From Acanthopleuribacter pedis (GTDB taxonomy: Bacteria > Acidobacteriota > Holophagae > Acanthopleuribacterales > Acanthopleuribacteraceae): a DNA stretch of 64,000 bases. Positions 8,792 to 18,789 of this stretch are shown here, one piece after another. The notes beneath the pieces were generated by a model, which saw nothing but the letters and a program-made list of their open reading frames with translations, did no database searches and was not told where the DNA came from. Numbering within the stretch: position 1 is the first letter of the stretch; every line of letters starts with the position of its first letter. The stretch covers positions 248,001 through 312,000 of the forward strand of contig NZ_JAFREP010000002.1 of NCBI RefSeq assembly GCF_017377855.1, given 5' to 3'. A program made the position numbers and the translations under genes.

Positions 8792-11700
8792 CTAGTCGCG
8801 ATTGCGGTTGCGCGTGCGTCGGTTGCGTTGGTTGCTGAGGGAGCGGGTGCGGCCGCGCGGCGCGGGGTTTGCCGGTGTTTCGGGCGGCGCTGTGTCGTTG
8901 AGGCGTTGTGCGATTTGCTCGGCTTGGGCGCGGACCGTCGGGTATTGGAACATTTCCACCATGGTAAGGGTCGGGCCGAAGCGGGTTTCCAACTGTTGGT
9001 GAACCTGGATCAGGCTCAGCGAATGCCCGCCGATCTCCAGGAAATGTTCGTTGCGGCCGACGCGCGGCCGTTCCAGCACCGCGCACCAAATTTCGGCCAC
9101 GGTTTGTTCCACCGCGCCCGCGGGTGCCTCGAAGCTCTGGCTCGCGGCGGCGGCTTGGCGGGGTGAGGGCAGCGCCTTGCGGTCGATTTTGCCGTTGGCT
9201 GTCAGCGGCAAACGCGCCAGTTCGATGAAGTGGGCGGGGACCATGTAGTCCGGCAGTTGTTTGGCGAGGTGCGCGCGCACCTCGCTTGCCGCCAAGGTAG
9301 GTCGCACCGGTACCGTCTCTTCGCCCAGCAAGGATTTGTAGAAGGGCGTGGCGCGGTACACGGCTTTGTGGTGGAAGGAAACCACCTCAATCGGCTGAAA
9401 GCCGCCGTCGGCCTGTTCCAGCGTGCCGCTGACGCGGTAATCGGGGTTGAGGCCGTTGTCGCACAACGTGCGGCGCACGGTGCCGCGGAAGACATCGCCG
9501 GCGGCGACCTCGATGGGATCATGGGGCAGCGGCAGGTACAGCGGCAGCCAGGATTCTTGTGATTCCAGCGTGTCTAGGCCGTTTTGTTCGTCCGGGAATA
9601 GGGTCAGCCAAACCAGGAAGCCGTGACAGCGGCCGTCGCGGTGGAAGGTCAGTTTGATTGGGTGTTCGTGTTCCAGCGGCAGTTCTTCGGTGTACTGCAG
9701 TTCTTCGAAGATGCCGTCGTCGGAAAGCAGGTTGCGGCGACCCGCGTTTTTGAGACACAGGCGCAGGTCGAAACGGTAGCCCTTGTCGGCGAAGATGCGC
9801 TCCACGTAGGAGGCGGCCGCCTTGGGGAAGGCCATGTCCAGGCCTTCTTCCAGGGAAACCGCGGCGATGCGGGTGGCGGAGCGCTCGGGGATCATGTGGC
9901 TTGGGTTGTGGAGAAAACGGCGCGCGTCGTTGATCAGTTTGGCGGCGCCCTCGGAACCGCCGATGGAACCGACAATCTCGGAAATGCAGTAATCCACCTT
10001 TTCCGGGAGATCAACTTCCATGGCGTTGCCGTGGATCAGGGTGATGCGGTCCTCGAGGCCCAACTCGGCCACCCGCTGTTTGGCCTTGAGGTAGGTTTCC
10101 TCCAAATACTCAATCGCGGTGACGTGGGTGGCGCCCGCTTCCAGGGCCAAGCGGGAAAGGATCACCTCGGGGCCGGGTCCGATCTCCACCACGGTTTTTC
10201 CAGGTAGCACCTTGGCGAAGGCGCGTTGGTAACACTGGTTGCGCTGCTCGTGGGCGGCCATGGTGTGGTACAGCGTGTCGTCGTAGATGAAGAACTCGGC
10301 CACCGACGGCCACAGCTCTAGGCGCGAGCCGAAGGTGTAGTAGGCGGCCGGGGTGGTGTTGCCGTCCGCGTCTTGGGTGGCGACCACGCTTGCTTGGCTG
10401 ATGGTGGGATGGCTGGTCAGCGCGTGTTCCACCTCGCCGAGCTCGACGCGGTAACCGCGCACCTTGACCTGGTGGTCCTTGCGGCCGACGAAGATCAAAT
10501 TGCCGTCCGCGGTGAGGCGGGCCAGGTCGCCGGTGCGGTAGAAACGGCGGCCCTCGGCGTCGGTGGGAAAGGCGTGTTCGGTGCGCTCGGGCCGGTTGTG
10601 ATAACCCAAGGCACAGCCCGGTCCACGCAAGCACAATTCACCAACGACGCCTGGCGGCACGGGGGTGTCGCCGTCGAGCAGGAGGGCGTGGGTGCCGGCG
10701 ATGGGGCGACCGATGGGAACCCCCTGTTCGGTGTTTTCGGAGGCGCGGACGCGGTGGATGGTTGCGCACACCGAATATTCGGTGGGGCCGTAGGCGTTGA
10801 AGAACTGCAGCCGTTCCGCGTAGTACCGCGCGTCTTCCGCTTGGGCCGCTTCGCCCGCGCTGATCAGGACCTTGAGGTCGTCGAACGCGGGGCGGTTGAG
10901 CCCGCGCAGGTAGGACGGCGGCAAGGTGATCGCGCTAATCCGTTGTTCCCGCATGAAGGCGACAAAGGCCGACGGGTCTTGTTGGGTTTCGGTTGGGACG
11001 GGCAGCAAACAGGCGCCGGAGAGCAGGGCCATGGTGATTTCGGAGAGTGCCGCGTCAAAGGCCGGGTTGGCGAACCAGGCGACGCGGTCGCCCGGGCCGA
11101 TGCCGAACGTCTTGATTTGTTGTTGGATCATGGTGGTAAAACCGGCGTGGCCGAGCAGGGTGCCCTTGGGACGACCGGTAGAGCCCGAGGTGTAAATCAT
11201 GTAGGCCGGTGCGTCCGGGGTGACCGCGTGCGCCTCGGCGTCGAAGCCGACCGCGCCGCCGGGTTCCCAATCGCGATCCATGCAGAACACCATGCCGAAG
11301 GGCAGGTAAACCTGGTCCTCCCAATCGGTGAGGGTCAGCACGAAGGAGGCCTCGCTGTCTTCCAACATACCGCTGAGGCGTTCTTCCGGTTGGTTGGCAT
11401 CGAGCGGTAGGTAGATGGCGCCGGTTTTGAGCACGGCGAGCAGGGCGACCACCGCATCGGCGCCGCGCGGCAGCAGGCAGGCCACCGTGGTTTCCGCCGC
11501 GACACCCATCTCGGCCAGTGTCCCGGCCAGGTCGTCGGCGCGCGCGTTGAGGCTTTGGTAATCCAGGGTTTCGTTCTGCCAAGTAAGCGCGGGGGCCGTC
11601 GGTGTCGCCGCCGCTTGGCGCGCAAATAGGGTGTGAATACAGACGGGCTCGCCGGTTTCGGCTTTGGATTGGTCGAGGTGGGCCAAGGCCGCGTGGTCCG

Positions 11701-14700
11701 CCTCGGTCAGCATGGTCAATGCGGAAAGCGGTTGTTGCGGCGCTTCTAAAACGGTGCGGAGCAGAGCTTGGAACCGCGCCGCCATGGCTTCAATGCGCGC
11801 CGGTTCGAAGAGGTCGAGGGCAAACAGGAACCAGCCCTCGAGGCGCCCCTCGTTTTGCCACAGGTGCAGTTCCAGGTCGACGCGGGCCTGATGGTTGAAA
11901 AAGGGTTCCGCGGCGGCGGTGATCCCGTTGAGTTCGGGTACGGGCATGGGTTCGTTTTGCAGTTCAAAGACAACCTGAACCCAGGGGTTGAAACCCAAAT
12001 CCCGTTCGGGGTTAAGCGCGGCGACCATGGTTTCGAAAGGGAGCAATTGATGGGCGTAGGCGTCGCTTGCGACCTTGTGCACGCGGCGCAGGACCGTGTC
12101 AAAGTCGGGATCGTCGGCGAGCGAGGTGCGCAAAACCAGCACATTGGTGAAGAAGCCGAGGATGGCGTCCATTTCGGGACGGGGCCGGTTGGCAAAAGGT
12201 GCGCCGATGACGACATCGTCGACACCCGCGTGGCGTGCCAGCAACATGTTAAAGGCGGCGGCGAGGGTCAGGTAGAGCGTGGTTTCCCCGGCGCGTGCTT
12301 TGTCTTGCAAGCGGGTGACCAGGTCGGCGTCCAGGGTAAACGGCAGCATGCCGCCGCGGTGGGACGGTGTCGCGGGACGAACGTGGTCGGTGGGAAGCTG
12401 GAGCAACGGGGGTGCGTCCGCCAGGGTTTTGCGCCAAAAGGCCGTCTGTTGTTCGAGCAGGTCGCCCTGAAGTTGGTTGCGCAGCCAAACACTGTAGTCC
12501 GCGTATTGAAAGGGCGCGCTGCCCAGGCTGAAGCTGTCGTCGTCGGCCAAGGCGTTGTAACAGCGCGACCATTCCGAGAGCATGAGGCCGAGCGCGTGCC
12601 CGTCGATAATCATGTGGTGTGCGACCAGCAGCAGCACGCTGTCCTCGACGCCGAGGCGGACCAGTGCGACGCGGAACAGCGGTGCTTGGCTCAGGTCAAA
12701 CGGGGTTTGTGCCGTTTCGCGTTTCAAATCGGCGAGGGCTTGATCGCGGTCGCCGGCCGCGAGATCGCTTAGGTCGTAGTAGGTGAAACCATGGTCGGTG
12801 CGGTCCACGATCAGTTGCACGGTTTGGTTGCCTTGGGTTTGGCCGCCGGTGCGCAAGATCTCGTGGCGGGCGACCACCTCGCCGAGCGCGCGGCGCAGCC
12901 GCGCCACGTCCAGTTCACCCCGCAGGCGTAAGCCGAGCGTTTCGTTATAGGTGGCGCGCGAACCTTCCATGCGGTCGATGATCCACAAACGTTCTTGGCC
13001 GGGAGAGAGGGGGAGCGGTTGGGTGCGGTCGGCACGGGTCAAGGCGGGTAGCTCGCTTTCTGTCGAGGCGCCGGCGATCAATTCGGCGATGTCGCTCAGA
13101 ATCGGTTTGGCGAAGATGCGGTCGACCGGCAGGCTTACCTGGAGTTGTTCCTGGATGCGCGCCACCATCGTTAGCGCGTTGATCGATTGGCCGCCCAGCT
13201 CGAAGAAGTTGGCGAACACATTGTTGATCGGTTGTTTGAGCAGGTCGCGCCAGATCGCACACAGGGTCTCTTCGACCGCGTTGCGCGGCGCCTGGTGTTT
13301 GTTGCTTTGGTTGCGGTGCGCCTGTAGCAGGCGTGTTACGTCCAGGGTGCCGTCCGCGTTCAGGGGTGGATCTTCTACCGTGACGACCGAGGGAACGAAG
13401 CGGTTTCCGAAGGGGTCGATCCACGTGGGCGCCACGGGTTCTCCCTCGGTGGTGCGGGCCGCAAACACCGTTGGCGTGTGGAGCGGCAGGCTTTCTTCCG
13501 CGCAGAACATGCGCACGGCCGGGTGGTTGCCGTTCACGCCGACCAATAGGTGGTGCGCGTCATAAGCAAGTGCCAGTTCCAGGGCCGCCAAACCTTGGCG
13601 GGGTGTCAGCGCTTGGAACCCTTGGTGACGGAGGGTTTCGCCGATGGGTAACCCCTGGCTCATGCCGGTTTCGGTCCAAGCACTGAAGCTGAGACAGCGG
13701 GCGTCGATGCCTTGCGTGCGCTGCCAAGCCGTAAACTGTTCGAGGAAGCTGCCCGCGGCCGCGTAGGCGCTGAGCCGTGCACCGCCAAACCAAGCGTTCA
13801 CCGAGGACACCGCCAGGAACAGGCAACCCGGATGGGCCGCGGCCACCTTGTGTAGGGCCAGGGTGCCCGTTACCTTGGGCGCGAGAACCGCGTGGATGCC
13901 GTTTACGTCCTCCTCCGCCACCGTGCGGAAGTGGTAGCCGCCGGCGAGGTGCAGGATGCCGTTTAACGGTTGGTTCCATTGGTCGCCTTGTTCTGTGATC
14001 AGGTTATGCAGGTCCGGGTTGTCGCCGAGGTCGACCGAGGCGTAGGCCGTCTGTCCCTTGAGTTCCTCAAGTGCCGCGCGGGTTTCCGGGTTGTCGGCGT
14101 TTGTGCGGCCGAGGATCAGCAGCTTGGCATCGTATTGTTCGATGAGTCGGCGGCAAAAATGGCGGCCGACACCGCCCAAACCGCCGGTTACTACGTAGAA
14201 GCCGCCTTTTACAAAACCCGTTTGGGTGCGTTCGTCGGCGGAGAAGGTCCTTTTCTTAAGTCTTTGGATTTCGCGGGCGCCCTTGTGGAAACGCACGATG
14301 GGGTCGGTGATCGGCGCATGACATTCGGTTATCAAGGCGTCGCGGTGGTTCTGAACATCGCGCGCTAGGTGAATCAGTTGGGTTGCGCTGCCGGCGGTCT
14401 CGCGCGGCAACGACGCCAAGAAACCCGCCAGCGTTGCCTTGGCTGGTTCAAAGGGTGCCTCGCCCTCGGGGTCCGCGCCGACGGCCGCGACTTTTATTTG
14501 CAATGGGGTGCCGGGATTTACGAGATCGCGAACCAGTGTGAACAACGCGGTCAGGCCGTCGCTCGTGTCGGCTGGGTCGTCCGGGCCGGGATCGACCGGC
14601 CACAAAATCAACCAGCGGGCTGGGATGGCGCCCTGTTGCTCAAGGGCCGCGCGCAAGGCGGTGACGCTTGCGGCGTCGGCTGGGTTCACGTGATGGTCGG

Positions 14701-17104
14701 CTTGCACCGCGTCCTGTTCGCGGCGTACCGTGATCACGGGACCGGTTTCCATCAGGCGCGGGACGATGCTGTCCGCCAAACCTTGTTGGTCGGCAAAGAC
14801 CAATAGGGGCCCGGCGCTTTCGACCAGGGGCACCGCGGCTTGTTGTGCCGCCCGCCAAACCGGTCGGACCATCATGTCCGGCAATTGATCGTCGATGTCC
14901 TGTTCTTGGTTGACCAAGTCGCGGTAGAGGCCGTCTTCAAAGCGTTGCTTCAACAACCCTCGCTGAATTTTACCGATGGCCGTTTTGGGAACGGCCTCGG
15001 TCTCAAGCGGGATCAGGTACTTGGGAACCAATCCGAAGTTTTTGGCGACCGCGCCGCGAATGGCGCGGAACAACCCGTCTCGGGCCGTGCCCTCAAGGTT
15101 GGTATTGAAGAAGACCGCCAAATCTTCCTGGGCACGATCCGCATCGCGAACCGCGCAAACCGCCGTGTAGGAAACGGTGACATCTGCATGTGCTTCCACC
15201 ACCGCTTCGATTTCATGGCAGTAAAAGTTGACACCGTTGATCACAATATCGTCTTTTTTGCGGCCGGTAATTACCAACTCGCCTTCTTCTAAATAACCCA
15301 AATCACCGGTGGTGAACCAGCCGTCCTTGAAGGATTCGCGGTTTTGTTCGGCATTGCGATAATAGCCGTGGGTGACGGAGGAGCCGGAAACCTGGAGCAA
15401 GCCGATTTCGCCCTCGCGCAGAACGGTGCCGTCCTCGTTGACAAAACGCAGTTGGGCGCCGGGGATCGGTGGGCCCAAGCGCACAAAGGGTTGGTCGTCG
15501 CGCATTTGGTCCGGGCCGAAATGGCCGCGCCAGGTGATGCCGGAACAGGTTTCCGACATGCCGAAGGCGGGGTGCATGGCATCGGCGGGTAAGCCGTGTT
15601 CACCGAGCAGGTTGACGAAGTGGCGCATGGTGCTTGCCACGTTGGCCTCGCCCGCGTTCACCAAAAAGGTCATCGAGCTTAAGTCGAAGCGACGTTGGGC
15701 CAAGGATTCGGCCTGTTCATTGATCAGGTTAAAGGCAAAGTTGGGTGCCCATGAAATCGTGGCCCGGTGGGTTTCAATCAATTCCAACCAGCGCAACGGC
15801 GCTTTCAAAATCCAATCCGTCGGCACATGGACCTGGCTGCAACCCAGGTCGACGGCGGTCATGCCCAGGAACCCGATCACGCCGACGTGGTCAAGCGGCA
15901 TCCAGTTGAGGGTCACGTCCTCGCGCGTAAAGCCATTCATTTGAATGGTGCCGCCGGTCATGGCCATGAGGTTGCCGTGGGTCAAGGGCACGGCTTTGGG
16001 TTTGCCGGTGCTGCCGGAGGTTAGCAAAAACACGGCCGGGGTGTCGGTGTGGGCTGGATGGATTTCGTCGCTGGGTGGATGGGCGGCAAGGTCGGTGACA
16101 GGGACACAGGCCATGGCTTCCAAACCGGCGCGGCGTGCGTATTCGGGTAGTGCTTGGGCGGGTTTACCGGAAACCAAAACGGGGGGCTGGTCCAACATGT
16201 CCCAGGCATGGACGAGTTTGCGGAGGACCGCGGTATCTTGATCATAGGTCGGCGCCACGGTGACCGGCACAGGAATGATGCCGCCGAGCACACAGCCCCA
16301 GAGAGTCGGCCAAAATGCCCGACTGTTGTCGATTTGCAGGATGACCGGTTCGCCCGCGCGGCAGCCCTTTTTGCGCAAGCCGGCCAAAATGCAACGTGCC
16401 TCGGCGAGGGTATCGGCATAACTTTGGAAGGTGGTCGCGCCTGTTGCAGACAGGTGAAGGTAACCTTGTTGCGGGTCCCGCGCGGCATCCTGCAATAACG
16501 CGATCAGGCTCGGGCGGGTCGGTCGGGTCAGGGGACCGCCGTCGCAAAACGCGGGCTGTTCAGAAGGTGCGCTGCGCCTGATGTTGGCTTTTTTGGTGGG
16601 GGTCAAATGAGGTAAAAGCTGTGAAATCGAAAGTGGTTTTTCGGGGACGTGTTTATTTTCGAGCGTGACGGCAAAAATAGCCGCGCCCTTATCCGAGGAC
16701 GCTCCTTGGCGTGCTGCCGGCTCATGGCTCGTGGTTTGCGTGGGAGATGGGCGAAACGCAAGCCGCGCATGGGTTAGGTGTGGGTCCTCGGGATCAAAAA
16801 CCGGGATATCGCTCAAGGTTTCGGTACAAACGCGGCCGGCCGCATCGCGTGGCAAAACGGGAAGCTGGACCGCGGCGTCGAGCGCGGGAAGATGCGGGTT
16901 CTGGTGGTTCGCTTCTCGAATAAATGCAACTGATTCAAAGGGAAAAGCAGGAACAAGAAAGGCCGTGAAACGGTTGCGGCCCGCGCGGTCGTCGCGCGCA
17001 AGGACATGTGCTTCAAAGATCTCGGGCCGTTGGCGTAGCAGGTGAGACCAAAGATCGGACAGGCGGACCACGTCCACGCCGCCTGTGACGTTGGGAAAGC
17101 TCAT
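8792..17104 (-). CDS. Hybrid NRPS: acyl ligase-KR-ACP-C-A(methyltransferase insert)-PCP
   Basis: 2770 residues, first gene of the assembly line. Domains: a poorly conserved N-terminal 150 residues; AMP-forming ligase about 170-725 (LLTSGSTGKPKAVPLTHG near 365, PKTAIGKIQRGLL near 711); ketoreductase about 870-1130 (GGLGGVGRHF near 976); carrier (FELGGQSINAL near 1305); condensation domain about 1355-1790 (HHMIIDGHALG near 1499, intact HHxxxDG); adenylation domain (YTSGSTGRPKGT near 1975); a SAM methyltransferase about 2240-2570 inserted between core motifs A8 and A9; A10 NGKIDRKALPS near 2640; carrier (EIGGHSLSLIQVH near 2695). Ligase-KR-carrier resembles the PksJ loading region of bacillaene synthase, where an alpha-keto starter is reduced. 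Reading the binding pocket by eye against GrsA gives D-A-S-T-I-A-A-V-C-K, close to published Tyr/Phe codes. The methyltransferase is PRMT-like rather than a usual NRPS N-MT. No thioesterase is present, so release is encoded elsewhere. Confidence 0.93.
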   Translation of the reverse strand: MSFPNVTGGVDVVRLSDLWSHLLRQRPEIFEAHVLARDDRAGRNRFTAFLVPAFPFESVAFIREANHQNPHLPALDAAVQLPVLPRDAAGRVCTETLSDIPVFDPEDPHLTHARLAFRPSPTQTTSHEPAARQGASSDKGAAIFAVTLENKHVPEKPLSISQLLPHLTPTKKANIRRSAPSEQPAFCDGGPLTRPTRPSLIALLQDAARDPQQGYLHLSATGATTFQSYADTLAEARCILAGLRKKGCRAGEPVILQIDNSRAFWPTLWGCVLGGIIPVPVTVAPTYDQDTAVLRKLVHAWDMLDQPPVLVSGKPAQALPEYARRAGLEAMACVPVTDLAAHPPSDEIHPAHTDTPAVFLLTSGSTGKPKAVPLTHGNLMAMTGGTIQMNGFTREDVTLNWMPLDHVGVIGFLGMTAVDLGCSQVHVPTDWILKAPLRWLELIETHRATISWAPNFAFNLINEQAESLAQRRFDLSSMTFLVNAGEANVASTMRHFVNLLGEHGLPADAMHPAFGMSETCSGITWRGHFGPDQMRDDQPFVRLGPPIPGAQLRFVNEDGTVLREGEIGLLQVSGSSVTHGYYRNAEQNRESFKDGWFTTGDLGYLEEGELVITGRKKDDIVINGVNFYCHEIEAVVEAHADVTVSYTAVCAVRDADRAQEDLAVFFNTNLEGTARDGLFRAIRGAVAKNFGLVPKYLIPLETEAVPKTAIGKIQRGLLKQRFEDGLYRDLVNQEQDIDDQLPDMMVRPVWRAAQQAAVPLVESAGPLLVFADQQGLADSIVPRLMETGPVITVRREQDAVQADHHVNPADAASVTALRAALEQQGAIPARWLILWPVDPGPDDPADTSDGLTALFTLVRDLVNPGTPLQIKVAAVGADPEGEAPFEPAKATLAGFLASLPRETAGSATQLIHLARDVQNHRDALITECHAPITDPIVRFHKGAREIQRLKKRTFSADERTQTGFVKGGFYVVTGGLGGVGRHFCRRLIEQYDAKLLILGRTNADNPETRAALEELKGQTAYASVDLGDNPDLHNLITEQGDQWNQPLNGILHLAGGYHFRTVAEEDVNGIHAVLAPKVTGTLALHKVAAAHPGCLFLAVSSVNAWFGGARLSAYAAAGSFLEQFTAWQRTQGIDARCLSFSAWTETGMSQGLPIGETLRHQGFQALTPRQGLAALELALAYDAHHLLVGVNGNHPAVRMFCAEESLPLHTPTVFAARTTEGEPVAPTWIDPFGNRFVPSVVTVEDPPLNADGTLDVTRLLQAHRNQSNKHQAPRNAVEETLCAIWRDLLKQPINNVFANFFELGGQSINALTMVARIQEQLQVSLPVDRIFAKPILSDIAELIAGASTESELPALTRADRTQPLPLSPGQERLWIIDRMEGSRATYNETLGLRLRGELDVARLRRALGEVVARHEILRTGGQTQGNQTVQLIVDRTDHGFTYYDLSDLAAGDRDQALADLKRETAQTPFDLSQAPLFRVALVRLGVEDSVLLLVAHHMIIDGHALGLMLSEWSRCYNALADDDSFSLGSAPFQYADYSVWLRNQLQGDLLEQQTAFWRKTLADAPPLLQLPTDHVRPATPSHRGGMLPFTLDADLVTRLQDKARAGETTLYLTLAAAFNMLLARHAGVDDVVIGAPFANRPRPEMDAILGFFTNVLVLRTSLADDPDFDTVLRRVHKVASDAYAHQLLPFETMVAALNPERDLGFNPWVQVVFELQNEPMPVPELNGITAAAEPFFNHQARVDLELHLWQNEGRLEGWFLFALDLFEPARIEAMAARFQALLRTVLEAPQQPLSALTMLTEADHAALAHLDQSKAETGEPVCIHTLFARQAAATPTAPALTWQNETLDYQSLNARADDLAGTLAEMGVAAETTVACLLPRGADAVVALLAVLKTGAIYLPLDANQPEERLSGMLEDSEASFVLTLTDWEDQVYLPFGMVFCMDRDWEPGGAVGFDAEAHAVTPDAPAYMIYTSGSTGRPKGTLLGHAGFTTMIQQQIKTFGIGPGDRVAWFANPAFDAALSEITMALLSGACLLPVPTETQQDPSAFVAFMREQRISAITLPPSYLRGLNRPAFDDLKVLISAGEAAQAEDARYYAERLQFFNAYGPTEYSVCATIHRVRASENTEQGVPIGRPIAGTHALLLDGDTPVPPGVVGELCLRGPGCALGYHNRPERTEHAFPTDAEGRRFYRTGDLARLTADGNLIFVGRKDHQVKVRGYRVELGEVEHALTSHPTISQASVVATQDADGNTTPAAYYTFGSRLELWPSVAEFFIYDDTLYHTMAAHEQRNQCYQRAFAKVLPGKTVVEIGPGPEVILSRLALEAGATHVTAIEYLEETYLKAKQRVAELGLEDRITLIHGNAMEVDLPEKVDYCISEIVGSIGGSEGAAKLINDARRFLHNPSHMIPERSATRIAAVSLEEGLDMAFPKAAASYVERIFADKGYRFDLRLCLKNAGRRNLLSDDGIFEELQYTEELPLEHEHPIKLTFHRDGRCHGFLVWLTLFPDEQNGLDTLESQESWLPLYLPLPHDPIEVAAGDVFRGTVRRTLCDNGLNPDYRVSGTLEQADGGFQPIEVVSFHHKAVYRATPFYKSLLGEETVPVRPTLAASEVRAHLAKQLPDYMVPAHFIELARLPLTANGKIDRKALPSPRQAAAASQSFEAPAGAVEQTVAEIWCAVLERPRVGRNEHFLEIGGHSLSLIQVHQQLETRFGPTLTMVEMFQYPTVRAQAEQIAQRLNDTAPPETPANPAPRGRTRSLSNQRNRRTRNRNRD

Positions 17105-17573
17105 TTTATCGCCCCAGTGTTGATTAAAGAGGATGTATCGATAATCGGGAAATGATGGATTTTTGAGAACTATGTGCCGTGGGAAAAGAGGAGGTGTTTC
17201 GGTATTTAATCACGACCCGGCAAGGCCTACCAAGTGAAAAGAATGTTAAAGAGGTCTAGTAAAGAATAACTTGCGGACGGACGGTTGTTTTTCTAAGGCA
17301 GTTTCTTAGCCGCCCCTACGAGAAGTTAGCGCGGGGTGAATGACCAACCCGACGCGCGTTCAGGTCCCATCGGTGGACCCATCAAATTTTCGCGGTGAAG
17401 GGTGGGTAACCATTTTCTCATTTGGCTGTGATTTGTTAGGTTTTCGTGAGCGAAGCGACCTCGATTGAAACCTGATCGCCGAGGGATGTTGTATGCAACC
17501 CGTGAACGGTTTGATCCTTACGCCTACCGCGATAAAAGAAGGTAGGGGAATCCTTGCTTGTGCTTGTCGTTAA
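17105..17573. other. Gene-free leader of the PKS-NRPS operon
   Basis: 469 bases separate the NRPS start from the next gene, which points the same way and ends at 17574. The promoter of the assembly line must lie here or further upstream. A weak minus-strand candidate reads TTGGTA, 18 bases, TTAAAT (about 17206-17235). GGGG lies seven bases before the NRPS ATG. No open frame of note and no repeat was found. Confidence 0.4.
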
Positions 17574-18203
17574 CTATTTCGGCCCCTCGGTGTCTTTTAG
17601 CGTTTTGAAGAAGTCTCGGAAGGCGCGTTCGCCTTCGCCGCTGATGGGTTTACCCGCCGGCGGCTGGTCGTGGAGGATGATGAGTCTGGAACCGGTTTTG
17701 GTCGGTAGGGCATAGGTGTCGAGGTTAAAATGTTCGCTCGCGAGTTGAACGGAGACGCGTTTTCCCCGCAGGGTCCGGCCGGAAAAATATCGGCTCACGT
17801 CGGTGATCCGTGGGTTTCCCTGACTGAACTCGCGCACCAGTTGCGCCGCCTGTTCTTCCGGGGTCATGACAATGGGTAAGCGGATGATGATAATACGCAC
17901 ATTGGGACTGGCCATGGTCCACACTTTGTGGTCGGGTCCTATGATCTGGGCATCCCATGAGAAGGAAGCCGGGTATTTGAAGACCAGGCCGGCGTAGGTA
18001 AACGTACGTGTCGCCGAGGCCCTGAGCACCACTTCCGGGTTGGTGTAGGTTCCGTCCAATTCAATGGCGTTATCGAGCGTTAGGGCATGGCGCCTGCCGT
18101 CGATGTGCAGTGCATAGTGTCGCTCGGGTTCTTGACTTTCGTCAGCCGCGTTCAGGATTCCGACCAAGCCGAGGCCAAGCAAAATTGCGGCAACGATCTT
18201 CAT
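17574..18203 (-). CDS. Small secreted protein of unknown function
   Basis: 209 residues from ATG 18203, preceded by GAAGG six bases upstream; an in-frame extension to 18287 lacks such a site and would bury the signal peptide. The N-terminus MKIVAAILLGLGLVGILNAA is a clean Sec signal peptide ending near Ala20. The mature part is mixed alpha/beta with a hydrophobic strand RIIIIRLPIVMTPEEQAAQL and no Cys pairs or catalytic motif I recognise. It resembles general lipoprotein-like or PsbP/DUF1795-type small exported proteins only in size. It stands alone between the biosynthetic operon and the regulator block. Export is well supported; function is unknown. Confidence 0.75.
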   Translation of the reverse strand: MKIVAAILLGLGLVGILNAADESQEPERHYALHIDGRRHALTLDNAIELDGTYTNPEVVLRASATRTFTYAGLVFKYPASFSWDAQIIGPDHKVWTMASPNVRIIIIRLPIVMTPEEQAAQLVREFSQGNPRITDVSRYFSGRTLRGKRVSVQLASEHFNLDTYALPTKTGSRLIILHDQPPAGKPISGEGERAFRDFFKTLKDTEGPK

Positions 18204-18492
18204 GGGCACCTTCTTTTTATGGGCACGAAGCAACGAGCGCGTTCCGGTCGTTTGGTTCAGGCGAAGGCACTCTTTGTAAACGTTCACATCGTTTGTTCAT
18301 ATCATCGGAAAGCCCAATCATAGCATGACGGCGACGGGATACTGATCGATTGATCGTGCAAAGACCTTTTCCATGTCCGGGCTACCCGTGTTGACGCCGC
18401 AACTGTGAGGCTCCAAGACACGGGGCAAAGGCGAGGTAAGGGTTGGCGTTTAGTTTTTTGTGGGACTTGCCGACAAAAACAATATTGATGAA

Positions 18493-18789
18493 ATGGCTGG
18501 TTTAATGATTTTTTCATTCGAGCGCGATTTTGACGTCGAGGGCTGGACGATTGATATTCAAATCAAAGTTGAAGGCGATGAATCGATTAACAAAGTATCT
18601 GTAAAATACGGGAACAAAGAGCTCCTTCGCCAATCTTATCCCTTGGGGAAGGTTTATTGGCGGGGAGACTTCGATCAAGTTGGGCGTCGAAGAACGTCGC
18701 CTAGCCCGCAATTCTCACAAGGATTCGTCGCGAGAAGCAGAAAGCCTTGTGAGTACGAAGATTACGACCGAGAGACGGCACAGGCGTAG
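18493..18789 (+). CDS. Short hypothetical reading frame truncated by a repeat element
   Basis: 98 residues from ATG 18493 (a GTG at 18460 is also in frame). The first 65 residues look like a real soluble beta-rich protein (FDVEGWTIDIQIKVEGDES, KELLRQSYPLGKVYWRGDFD). From about residue 70 the frame runs into the palindromic element starting at 18701, and the rest, including the stop, is element sequence. The likely reading is an older, longer gene cut short by insertion, or a spurious frame. I recognise no family. It lies convergent to the ECF sigma gene. Confidence 0.35.
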   Translation: MAGLMIFSFERDFDVEGWTIDIQIKVEGDESINKVSVKYGNKELLRQSYPLGKVYWRGDFDQVGRRRTSPSPQFSQGFVARSRKPCEYEDYDRETAQA

